A DNA stretch of 64,000 bases, taken from Neospora caninum Liverpool. Its lineage: Eukaryota; Apicomplexa; Conoidasida; Eucoccidiorida; Sarcocystidae. Each line of letters starts with the position of its first letter. Position 1 is the first letter of the stretch. Below the pieces are notes generated by a model. It had not been told where the DNA came from and searched no databases. It saw nothing but the letters and a program-made list of their open reading frames with translations. Position numbers and translations under genes: made by a program. Positions 35,701-45,315 of this stretch are shown piece by piece. Location: the NCBI RefSeq assembly GCF_000208865.1, contig NC_018398.1, positions 2,542,001 through 2,606,000 on the forward strand. Reading direction: 5' to 3'.

Positions 35701-38700
35701 CTTCGTCTGCGCGGTTTTAGAGTCACCGTTGACCTGCGAAACACACGACTTGCGAATCTTTCATAAAACCTCGGAAGAAGACGTTACCTTATTCTCAGTA
35801 CAGAGCAGCCGACATGAAGGACGTTTTGTCGCTTCTTTCCTCGTGCTCTCCACACGGAGGCATGCCAGGCAAGCGCGTCAGGCGCTCTGTGTGAACGCAC
35901 GTGTTCTCGCCTTCAAACAGCGCGTTGCCGCCTGAGATTCGTGCGTGCATTTTCTGTGCATGCGGGCGCTGTATCCAGAGCCGACGGCTTACGACTCGAC
36001 TCCGTCCACAATATGCCGTGGGACCTCCTCCAGGTAAGACCCGATCTGCTTTCCAACGCACTCTTTCTGACCTCTCTCACTTCACCTATATATATATATA
36101 TATATGTAGATAGACAGATAGACACGTACATGTATATGTGTGAGTATGAATACATACATATGCGTGCATCTGCATGCATATCTATCCGCATCTACATACG
36201 TCAGCTGGTGGATCAGCCACGTAGGTGGAGACTGATATTCTTTGGAGATGCGTACATATAGGTACATGTCAGTGTATGTCGAAAGATAGGTTTGGGCATG
36301 GATGGGCGACGTAAGATCGGCACTGTCATGCGGATCGTGCGTGGAGCCTCCCTGCTGTCTGGTGGTGTAGGAGCTGACGCATGCAGTTCGCAGCAAGCAT
36401 CCGTCGAAGATTTTGATCGCCGAAGTTACTCCGGAAAATCCGCAAATCTGCAACGGCGCGGGTTTCGACTCGTGCTGGATACACTCGACGTATTACGACG
36501 CAGTCAAGGTAAGGCGCACCTTTCTGTGTCTCCTTTTGTCGACTGTGCCCAGACACCTGTGTTTGGACTCTGCCTTCTTTTTCTCGCTGCCGATCTCTAG
36601 CTGCAGTTATGGTCACCTGTAACGCTCTGGCTGGTCGAGAGTAGAACACACATCAGCTCTTGAGGCGATTTCCAGGATTTCTTCCGCATGTTCGGCTTTA
36701 GCGGTGCGCGCTTCTTTCTGGGCTCGCATCTCTCAGGTCACGCGTGGCCAAGACGGAAATCACCACGTCGACATGCTCCGCGCAATGATCGACATCCACC
36801 GGTGCGTGAGCGAGAGACCAGCGCTACCGGATACAGAAGGGAGACGAGATTTTTGAGAGAGAGTTTGGCCAGAGAGAACGACATGTAACAGAACGGTGCA
36901 AGGCAGCAAGCGGCAAGAGACAAACGGGAGAAGGACAGCCTCTGTGGGTGTCTCATGCGCTCATTTTATCTAGTGTATTTGAAACGCATTCGCTTTCCAC
37001 CACAAAACATACTTCTGCTAAGCTTTTTGGAGCGCGCGCAGCGCTATTTGCACGGAAACCGGAAGGGTACCCCTCGCTTGCTCGCAACTTCATCCACTGA
37101 CTGAACCGCACATCAGCTCCACTGATATTTATACCTAAATGGATGAGTGTGTAGGCATGCACATGCATGCACGTACATGGTCCCGTGAACGAGAGCCATT
37201 GTGAGGAAAGGGGTGTTTCTTTTACTGTTTAACTTCCATTGTGTTTCACGCAAACGCGCAGAGGCTTCCACAAATCGCATCAATGCGTGAACTCTGTCCT
37301 TGGCAGCCATGACCAGGCAGGAAACAAACAAGGCGTACGTCCCAAGTTGACCGGTGCTCAAACGCCCTGTGTAGATATACGCTTATAAGCATCCGTCTTT
37401 GTTCACTTTTTTATATTTATCCATGTTTGTGTCTCCAGATGTACACAAGCATATAAGGGTGGAGCGTATGTGTCTGTGTATCTGTAGAGCAATACGTAGT
37501 TCTCGATGGGCATGCAGGGATGAGTCGAAGCACAAGTTGACGTAGATCGGCAGGCGGTAGATTCCGGCAAATAATTTCGAGTTGACCATCTTTCACCTGT
37601 TTCCATTTCACGCCGGGTGCCCTCGCCGACGAAGCTCAGCGGGCGCATGCATCTCGTCTCATGGGTCTTTTTCCCCCCCCTTTTCTTTCAGGGACACACC
37701 GACGGTCGGGCGGGGCGATACTTTGTGAATTTGTTCGGAGGCAGGAATAATTGGCATAGTCGCGCGCAGTGCCGCATGTGGTAAGTTCACTCTCAGGCAG
37801 CGATCGGCGGTTTCCGGATTCCCACTTCGTTTCCCCCCTTGCCGTTTTGAGCGCACGTGCTCTTCTTGCTTGTCTCCCTGTTCTGTCGGCGTTTCCTCTC
37901 TGGGTCTCTCCAGCATGCGTGCCTCCTTTACACTTTTCCTCTCTCTGAACGACGGTCCTAGTCTTCCTCGAGGTCCATATGTCATCATGCAGAAACAGGG
38001 ATGTGCCCATCAGCATATGCAGATACACACGTGAATGCATTTGTGTATTTGTGCACATAGTTGTATATCTTTTCGTGCATGTGAACGTATGTGTGGATAC
38101 GTGCATACAGTTGTACCCGTGTGCATTCGTACGTATTAACATGCATGTATATATATATATATATATATATATAGTTGTGTATACTTGTGTACATCGTGTA
38201 TATCTGTGGGCGTGTGCCTGCACTTTTTGGTTCCCTTAAACCATCTTGACGGAGGATCGATCACACAAGGGTGAGACTCAGGCCGCCAATCTCTCCTCAC
38301 CGCTTGTCGGTCCATCAACCTCTGTTAACCTCCGTTGCGCCTAGAACATAACCGATGTGGAGTAGCATTAATGAGTAGCAGGATATTGAAATCCACACTT
38401 TTATCTGTCTTAAGCAGTCCCCAGTGGGGTGGTGGTGTACGGCAGTCATAACGAACCTGGTTTTTCGGGTGACTCGGCTCGGTTTTCCAGGTACAGTTTG
38501 CAAGCAGTCAGTCGAGGCCTTCCGATGATGTTCATGGGGACGGAGACGCACCAAGACGGCTGGTGGGATTGCGCTGAATCCCACAGGATGAATTGGGGCC
38601 TTGTCGACGGCCAGGACTCCCACGCACAGGAAATGATGAAACTGGTAAACGTGCTCTCAAAGGGATCTCATCAAGTTCTATGCATTTAAAAAGCGGGAGT

Positions 38701-39747
38701 GTGTCGAGATCTTACTCTCCTTTCGCACTTACCCATATACAGGCATGTGTATCGACATATATATATATATATATATATATATGCATGTACGCAGCTGGGA
38801 GTGTTTGTGGACTCGTCCTGCATGGTGAAAAATGGGGGCGTTGTCGATATCCACGATGGTTTGGCAGGGCGCATGGGAAGAATTGGGTGAAATGCAATCT
38901 CTGTAAAGATCCCAGCCACATCTTTAATCCATGACTGTCGTGCATCCACACGGGTGTATACCTGTGTCAGCACGCGTCTCTGTCGATATTATATAAACAG
39001 ATATGCACATTTATCTTTTACATGTACATACATCTGCATATCAATAAGGGGTATGCAAGAAGCTCGACTGCGAGACAAGGGCGAACAGAATTTTCGGTTT
39101 CTTTGAATTCACGGGAGACAGGCTACCTGGCGTCCAGATTTCTCTGTTGCGAGAGGCAAGTCGGAAGCCTGCGCGATGTGAGTTGTTTCTTAGGTCGCTG
39201 CGGCGAACAAACTGCGCCTTTCCTTCCCGAGTTTGACCGACGACGATTCTCTTGTCCGTTTTCCTCACCTTGACTATCAAAACCGCGTCTTGGGTAAGTT
39301 GGTCACTTTCTTCCCGTCTTTTTCCTTCTCTCGTCCCTCGATTTCAGGCTCTGCGCGTCAAAGTCGAAGGTTTCTGCCGGTTCGAGTTCCCGAAATTGTG
39401 CCGCACTTTCTCGTAGTCTTTCTCGTTCTCTTTCGCCTTTTCTCGTTCTCTTCCGCCTTTTCGCATTCTGTCCTTTTTGCCTTCTTCTGTCTACAGGCTT
39501 TGTTCGCGGGTCACTGCTAATTGTGTTGAACTGCTCGGAGTCGCAGTGGGAGAATCGCGACTACGAAGTCCTGACTGAGTGCGCGAATCGAAGCTTCAAG
39601 GAAATCTTCAATTCGCAATCCGCTGAGTTCGGGGGATGGGAAGGAAGTTGGTCTTCTCGGGACCGGAATCTTGTCTCTTCCGCGCAAGCACGCCTGGCCG
39701 TGAATCTGCCGAAATGGTCCGTCACTGTCTACGAGCTTCAGGCTTGA
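30408..39747 (+). CDS. GH13 alpha-glucan enzyme, branching-enzyme type, 957 aa, 15 exons
   Basis: The exons are 30408-31610, 32084-32261, 33230-33398, 33696-33741, 34107-34256, 34650-34714, 35147-35284, 35979-36033, 36371-36508, 36737-36801, 37262-37334, 37692-37780, 38491-38644, 39194-39293 and 39497-39747; all phases agree. Residues 1 to about 380 are acidic and low-complexity. A CBM48-like module follows (FRLWGPHVAQCW, then GTVLRGVPLGTPYEFVI). The barrel begins at LIIYELHPGTF. Region I is VIFDLVLNH (586-591), the nucleophile is D657 in DGLRLDSV, the acid/base is E686 in ILIAEVTPE, and the third acid is D753 in VLGSHDQ. RGLPMMFMGTETHQDGWW and a beta-rich C-terminus complete the fold. The layout fits a 1,4-alpha-glucan branching enzyme for amylopectin; another GH13 specificity is possible. 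The start may instead be ATG 30591. Confidence 0.88.
31993..32070. repeat. Intronic 14-base minisatellite
   Basis: Five to six near-perfect copies of CGTGTCTCCACCTC lie immediately upstream of the acceptor of exon 2 of the GH13 gene, so the repeat itself supplies part of the pyrimidine tract. Confidence 0.9.
32296..32580. repeat. TATC/TACA-rich simple-sequence block with a (TA)n core
   Basis: Imperfect tetranucleotides of the TATC and CTAC type fill this part of GH13 intron 2, with a pure (TA)n tract at 32468-32490. Confidence 0.85.
32744..32777. repeat. (TA)n microsatellite, about 17 units
   Basis: The longest uninterrupted TA tract in the window, in GH13 intron 2. Confidence 0.95.
33531..33612. 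repeat. Compound (TA)n minisatellite
   Basis: Four (TA) runs are separated by regularly spaced ACC interruptions, so that blocks of about 20 bases repeat. It lies in GH13 intron 3. Confidence 0.9.
36087..36105. repeat. (TA)n microsatellite
   Basis: About nine TA units in GH13 intron 8, followed by GATA-like and TACATA words. Confidence 0.95.
38149..38173. repeat. (TA)n microsatellite
   Basis: About 12 TA units in GH13 intron 12, preceded by CATGCATG. Confidence 0.95.
38757..38782. repeat. (TA)n microsatellite
   Basis: About 13 TA units in GH13 intron 13, followed by TGCATG. Confidence 0.95.
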
Positions 39748-41865
39748 GACAGTCAGCTCTAGCTCTGGGGAACAAGTGCGTGCGCGTGTATTCGCGTTTC
39801 TGTCGCCCATGGATGTGCGGTTCGGTACCATTTTACATGGACGCAGATCGGGACCGAACAGTCCAAACGCCTCATGGATACTTGGTTGGAGCGAGAGAGA
39901 TCGAGAGGACGTGGCAGACTCGCTTACGCCGTATTCACGTTTCCTTCGCAGGCGTGCACGCGTCGTAGTCTCTGGAAGTAGACAAACTCTTGTGTAAGCA
40001 TTTGCACGGATGTCTAGACTAGCGGCGTCTCATCGATCCCGGCCACGGTGGGGTTCAATCCCAGACGGGAAATGTCGCACTGAGAACAAGCCAGAAAGCC
40101 AGGGTTGGACATTGCGTCGAACCGGGGAAAACGCATGCGGCGCAGAAAGGCGCCGAGGCAAGCGTGAGACGCAAACGTGTGTGTTGCCTGTGCCTTTCGA
40201 GTTTCGCCAAATTCAACTCCGATTCTTTCGTGGAGGAAACGCGGATTCACCGGGAACGCGTTCCTTCTGGCGACACGCGTTTCGGCCTTGTGGGAGGGTT
40301 GCCTTGTCTCAGCTCGCCGCCCCCCAAAAAATTCTGCCGTTAAAGTCTGCCTTCTTGGCAAAAAGCAACTCGGCCGAGTCGCAGAAAAGAGGAAGACAAC
40401 AGGGGACATCCTGCAGAGAGCGTCTTTCGCGCGTCTTTTTCACAGAACTGAAGAAGCGCTTTAGCCATTTACGCGCTGTCTATACACACGGACCAGCTGT
40501 CTCAGCGTATACCTCTGTATGTACGTTTATGTAAAGAGAACCTGTGTTTTTTCTGAGTAAACCGCAACGCGCCGTAGGCTTTCGGGAGAGGAGGGAACCG
40601 TTAAGAACCTTTTGTCGGAGTGGGAGAACTCCGCACTTGATAACACAGAGGAAAGACTCGCGTGACCCTCCATCGTCCTGTGAGCAGCTACATGGTTCCA
40701 CTGATATATCAATAAAAGTAAACAAATATATGTATTTATATGTATATATACCGTGAGGAAGATTGGAGGATAGAAACTATTTGTCTGAGAGGAGCAGTTC
40801 TAGGGGCTTTCAAAGGTGGGCGCCGGATCCTAAACAGCAGCGGCGCGTCCGGGTTTTTCAGTGTTTCGGGTTGCCTCCATTTTCGCCAAATGGCCACAGA
40901 GAGGCTCTGGGTTTCGGAATTCCATTTTCCGCGAATAAGTCTCGGTTCGTGAGTAGAGGAAAATGAAAAAGCAGGCAGGACGGCAAAAAAACAGTCGATG
41001 CCTCTCAGGAAAAGGCGCATCGGCGAGAGCAGGGAGGACCGAGAGACGCTGGACTGTCTAGCGTTTCCAAAAACGAAAGAAAGGAAACACACCAAAGGAG
41101 GACGAAGGAAAGCGAACCCGACTTGTCCTTTTCGTGGCGCCGAACAATGCACCATCCCTCCTGTTCTTTTCCTTTCTCTCTGCCGGCGCCGTCTCGCTTC
41201 TCAGTCTCTCCTTTACTGGCTTCACCTATCAGTTGCCGTCCACCGCTGCATGCCTCTACACAGGAACCCCTACGTGTTTTGCCACAAATCATTGGGAGAC
41301 TTGCGTTTGCTTTCTGTTGAAAGAGAGGAGAAACACATAAGAATTAAGACCCCTCTGGATCGAGATCCCATACACAAGAACTAAATACCTGCATCCGCAT
41401 GCAGCAATATATGCAATAATAGGTTATATAACTACAAGCTCATGTTACACATATACTACTGCAACATATATATATATATATATAGATATATATATCCGTT
41501 ATTCGTCCAGGTGCATATACGCATTTCGGGCCCCGCTTTCGTGCGCGGTTGTCTCATAAAGGTCTTGTAGGAATGCAAAGATTCTGAGGCTGAGGCGACT
41601 TGGGCGCACGCGGCGAGCCGTCTGCCTGGCAGTCTCGCGTACCGTCCCCGTATAAACAGATCTCGTCATGCATGCAGCCACATGTGTTTCGTATTTACGT
41701 GAAAATGTATATATCGAGATGTGGACTCACGAAGAAAAGCATGCATGCAAGGGTCCACGCGCTTCATTTTCTGCGAGTTTTGTGTAAGGCATTTACGGGC
41801 CCCTCCATCACACACACACTCCCTTCCACAACATCGCCCCTAGCAAGTGGTCGCGAGCTTTTGTG
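39748..41865. other. Intergenic region between convergent genes, no gene seen
   Basis: The GH13 gene and the membrane-protein gene converge here, so this should hold both 3' untranslated regions. No frame is convincing. A (TA)n tract is at 41466-41486 and repeated CATGCATG words occur at about 41668-41750. Confidence 0.6.
41466..41486. repeat. (TA)n microsatellite
   Basis: About ten TA units, then GATATATATAT. Confidence 0.95.
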
Positions 41866-43218
41866 TCAAAAAGGGATTCTGGGCATCTTGAGTCCGAAAA
41901 GCCTCCCGAGTCTCCGAGCGAGGCGCCAGGTGGCTACGAAGCAGAGCGCATGCAAAACCGCTTCAAAAAAGTTGACTGTTAGAGACGAAAACAGCATTTT
42001 TCGGTAAATGGGGCTTTCCCTCGGCGGGGGCGCCGCCCGCAGTTTGTGTGCGTTAATGCTGGCGCTCGACAGCTCAGTCCTGGCGACGAGCCTCTCTGCA
42101 AAGGAAGGAGAAAAGGAACTGGAAGATCTGGCAAGAGACAGCGACGGGGACGAGACTGAAAGACGATTCGGTCTCGGGACACGGAATCTCTCCGTCCCCA
42201 TAGAACGCAGAGAAACGGATTTCACGATTGGCTCTAGAGCCTCTCCGTCTGCCTGCGGATCCGTCGGGCCTTGGCGCCCGCGAGAAGAAGTCGGAGCGAC
42301 CGAGTGTGCTGCGGCGCTACGATCTGGGTTTTGCCACGGAGGCGAAAACTGGAAAGAGCCGAGCGCGCGCTTCGCCGAGAAAGGAGACAGAGCGAAAGGA
42401 GAAGACAATGACAAGGCAGCGACGGACGGTTCGGCAGACGCCGGCGCGACTCTGAAGTGGGATTTCCCCGGAAGAGGGTCCACAGGCTCGGCCCTCGGAG
42501 ACAAGCCGTCAGGGGAGGCGCCTGATGCCTCAGAGAAAAGTGGAGGAGTGTCCTGGAAGCGAAGCGAGACCCTGTGGTCGCGTGGGAGAGAGACCGCGCG
42601 GTGAGCGAGAGGCGTTGTTGAAGGCGCAAAAACATTGACAGCGGTGAGTTTGATCGCCGCCACGAAACAAAAGAGAGCCCCCGCGAGGTGGAACAGGAGA
42701 CACCACGTGAAGAACCGCTGGAACGCGTGCACTTCGCACGACGTGCCCAGTTGCGTGTGGCTGACGAGGGCAATGAAGCCGCAGGCGACGCCAACGGAGG
42801 TGACCATGAACTGCACGACGGCCGACCAGAACAAATCCTGTTTCCAGAGGTTGTGCGTCAAGTCGAGGGTTCCATCGCGGTGGAGAAAGCGGAACGCGCC
42901 GAAGAACCCAACCAGGAGGAGACTCGTCGACGCCAGCAACAGAAGTCCCCAGAGAGCAAGGATGCGGCGAACTTCCGGTTTGTACGACTGATCGAGGATG
43001 TCGACGCAACAGACTGCGTCGAAGGCCTCAGTTCCAAAGATGTCAGGGCCCTCGTAGAGGGGAACCGACGCCTTTCCCGAGGCATGGACAGTGCACGACG
43101 AGCCGCCGACATTCGGAGATGTGGGGGGAGCGCGAGAAAGCGACGCAGCGCTTGTCTCGTCTTCTTCGCTGCGCTCCTCGTCTCCGCTCGCGAAACCCGC
43201 GAGAGGGCCGCCCTCCAT
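41866..43218 (-). CDS. Four-helix membrane protein of unknown function, 450 aa
   Basis: A single frame runs from ATG 43218 (MEGGPLAGFASGDEERSEED) to the stop at 41866. Reading continues upstream of this ATG without another ATG, through sequence that looks like a leader. About 100 polar residues come first. Three closely spaced hydrophobic segments follow: ILALWGLLLLASTSLLLVGF, LFWSAVVQFMVTSVGVACGF and FFTWCLLFHLAGALFCFVAA. A serine/proline/arginine-rich loop of about 180 residues then leads to a fourth segment, LTVNFFEAVLHALCFVATW, and a basic tail ending KMPRIPF. The pattern is that of an integral membrane protein with a large loop. I do not recognise a family or a catalytic motif. Open frames on the opposite strand are shadows of this gene. 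Confidence 0.78.
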   Translation of the reverse strand: MEGGPLAGFASGDEERSEEDETSAASLSRAPPTSPNVGGSSCTVHASGKASVPLYEGPDIFGTEAFDAVCCVDILDQSYKPEVRRILALWGLLLLASTSLLLVGFFGAFRFLHRDGTLDLTHNLWKQDLFWSAVVQFMVTSVGVACGFIALVSHTQLGTSCEVHAFQRFFTWCLLFHLAGALFCFVAAIKLTAVNVFAPSTTPLAHRAVSLPRDHRVSLRFQDTPPLFSEASGASPDGLSPRAEPVDPLPGKSHFRVAPASAEPSVAALSLSSPFALSPFSAKRALGSFQFSPPWQNPDRSAAAHSVAPTSSRGRQGPTDPQADGEALEPIVKSVSLRSMGTERFRVPRPNRLSVSSPSLSLARSSSSFSPSFAERLVARTELSSASINAHKLRAAPPPRESPIYRKMLFSSLTVNFFEAVLHALCFVATWRLARRLGRLFGLKMPRIPF

Positions 43219-45315
43219 GGTGGAATGAGCCAGCGAGAGAAGCAGCGCGGCGGAAGAAAGACGAGACAGAGAGAGAACGAAGCGAGGGACGGAAAGACGC
43301 ACGGGAAGGGACAGAGCGGAGGAAACGGGGGATGGGAGCGAGCGTCTTCTGGTCTCCGTCTGAGAAACTAAGGGGGTGGCGTGGACGAGAGTTGACGGCA
43401 GAGGCTAGATTGCAAGCGACAAATCTCCCCTCACGGCGTTGCGGCGCCCGACGCATGGTGAGTACACTCTTCCCTCGCCTGCTCTTGAATGAATACAGAC
43501 ATTGCGCAGCGACAGCTTTTTAGCCGAACCGATTTTGCCTGCTGGCTGCCGTGTGCGAAGCCAGAGGAAGACAGGGACGTCACAGTGTCTCCGCTCGCTC
43601 GGTGTCCCCCTTTGCAGGTCAAATGTGGCGACTGAGAGGTTGCGTCTCCCTTTCCAGGGAGAAGAAGCTGAGAACGAACTGCTCGTTGCGTGGCAGTCTC
43701 CTCTGGGCCTCGCCTGCGTCGGTTTTGACGAAAAAGTTATCTTCGCCGCTAAGGAAAGACGGCAAGGCCGGAGGAAGACAGATGCCAGTGGAGAGACCAC
43801 TTCGCTTGGCGACTCGAAGTCGGCAAACGCAGCATCTTCCGTCGCTAAAATTCCCTTCTGGACTCTTTGGCAAGACAAGCGTCTCGCGACCTCGGGCACG
43901 AAGCGGCTTTGAGCCAGCGAACCCGCGTCAAGACATTTTTTTCTCTTGGTCTCTGAGGTGAAAAAATCCTTCGCAAGAGGGAAGAAAGGCATATCCCGTG
44001 CAGCGAGAGACAACAGACTACAGCTCCACAGCGGACATGCATCTTTTTCCTACACGCGCCCACCGCTAGCTCTCTCACCGCAGATGAGGCAGCGCGCTTC
44101 CACAGCCGCTCTCTCAAAACGCGAATGAGAACAGGCGGCCTCGGTCTCCTTTTTCTCTGCGATCTAGCCATCGGCCTTCGAGGCTTATTCTGGGTTCCTT
44201 CCACGCATGCCTTGTTGTTCGTCTCAAGCGAATTCTCCCTCAGAAAACGCGATTCTGTGCGGCCTATCAAAAGTTTTTCGCTCAGTCCATTTCGCCGTTC
44301 GCGCACATTGCTGCGAGATACAGCTCCCAAGACACGCGCGAAAAGGCCTGAATGGCTTCGTGGGAACTTTCCTTCTCGACGGAACTTCTCCGCAGATTGC
44401 CGCTTCTCGATTTCCTACGTGTTTTCACTCGCTGTCCATTTTAGAAACTCCGTTTGACGGGTCGTGTCTTTTGCGACAGCGAGAGTGGCTGCACGGACAG
44501 CCCGGCGAGCTTTTCGTCGAGAGACTCGTGGCGAATCGGCGTCCGTGAGTCGCTCGTGCGCCGCGTTTTTCTCCCTTTTCGGCCCGAGAAGGGAACTTCA
44601 TCTAAGAGAGTACCCTTCCTCCGTGCAGGGCTGTGCGAAGGCACTGCGAGAAAGGGGACCCAGCTGTGTCGGCGAAATCCATTCCTCGTGCCAGGCCTCG
44701 CGCAGGAACCTGCCTACACAAATCGGCGCATTTATGAATGACAATTTTGGGCCCGCTCGAGTGACTCAGATCATCTGTACGTTCATCCCCACCCCCACGT
44801 GACAGGCAAAGCAGCGTTTCGTGGTCTTTCGCCGCCAACAAGTCGGCTGACTGGACGGCTGCGTTACGGATTCCGAGGGGAAAACCGGAGCAGACAGGCG
44901 AACGAGCGGTGGTATCTGCCGCTCTCCGAAATCGGAGTTACCGAAGAAACCCATTTCCTCAGGGGAGTCTACATTGGCGTGTAGCCTCGGGGATTCAGCA
45001 CAAAAAAGTGCCTTTATCTGTCTCTGCTGTCTTTCACGGAGTTTCGAGGGCGGGAAGGATTCGAAGAGGCGAGAAAACCCGAGCAAAAGAACAAACCGAA
45101 GAGGGAGTGGAGTCTCGCATCGCGTTACTTTATAGGCTTTTGTTCCCGGTTGGCGAAACTCTCGATTTCAGAGACTAGCGGACCGTGCTGTAGCGTTTTC
45201 CCCCGCTTCCGTGTCTTTCTCGCCCTTCTTTCCGCGAGGCTCCTGCCTCTCACTGTCCGGTTTCTTTCTCCCTGGATATTTCTCCTGACTCATCTCCATT
45301 TTGATCCCCGTCAGA
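43219..45315. other. Region between divergent genes, no supported gene
   Basis: This contains the leader and promoter of the minus-strand membrane protein and of the plus-strand EF-hand-like gene. Two long frames overlap at 43405-44013 (minus) and 43502-43912 (plus); neither has domain character or clear splice partners. About 45150-45315 is pyrimidine-rich, fitting a 5' untranslated region. Confidence 0.5.

Noticed and set aside
36676..36801. A longer exon reading DFFRMFGFSGARFF before GH13 exon 10
   Set aside because: In that frame the following sequence is arginine-rich and leaves out VTRGQDGNHHVDMLRAMID, which joins both neighbours in phase and looks like the family. The acceptor at 36736 is preferred.
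38427..38490. A reading GVVVYGSHNEPGFSGDSAR in frame with GH13 exon 13, suggesting the third catalytic Asp had become Asn
   Set aside because: The exon 37692-37780 joins exon 38491-38644 in phase (TG|G, Trp), giving RAQCRMWYSLQ, and the true SHDQ motif is in exon 37262-37334. The SHNE stretch is intron sequence that happens to stay open.
43219..43302. A signal-peptide-like start for the four-helix protein (RLSVPRFVLSLSRLSSAALL)
   Set aside because: It begins at a GTG, and no ATG lies in frame upstream. The sequence is pyrimidine-rich like a leader, so ATG 43218 was used.
42008..43371. Long plus-strand frames opposite the four-helix protein
   Set aside because: They are antisense shadows of a GC-rich gene; only the minus frame shows coherent hydrophobic segments.
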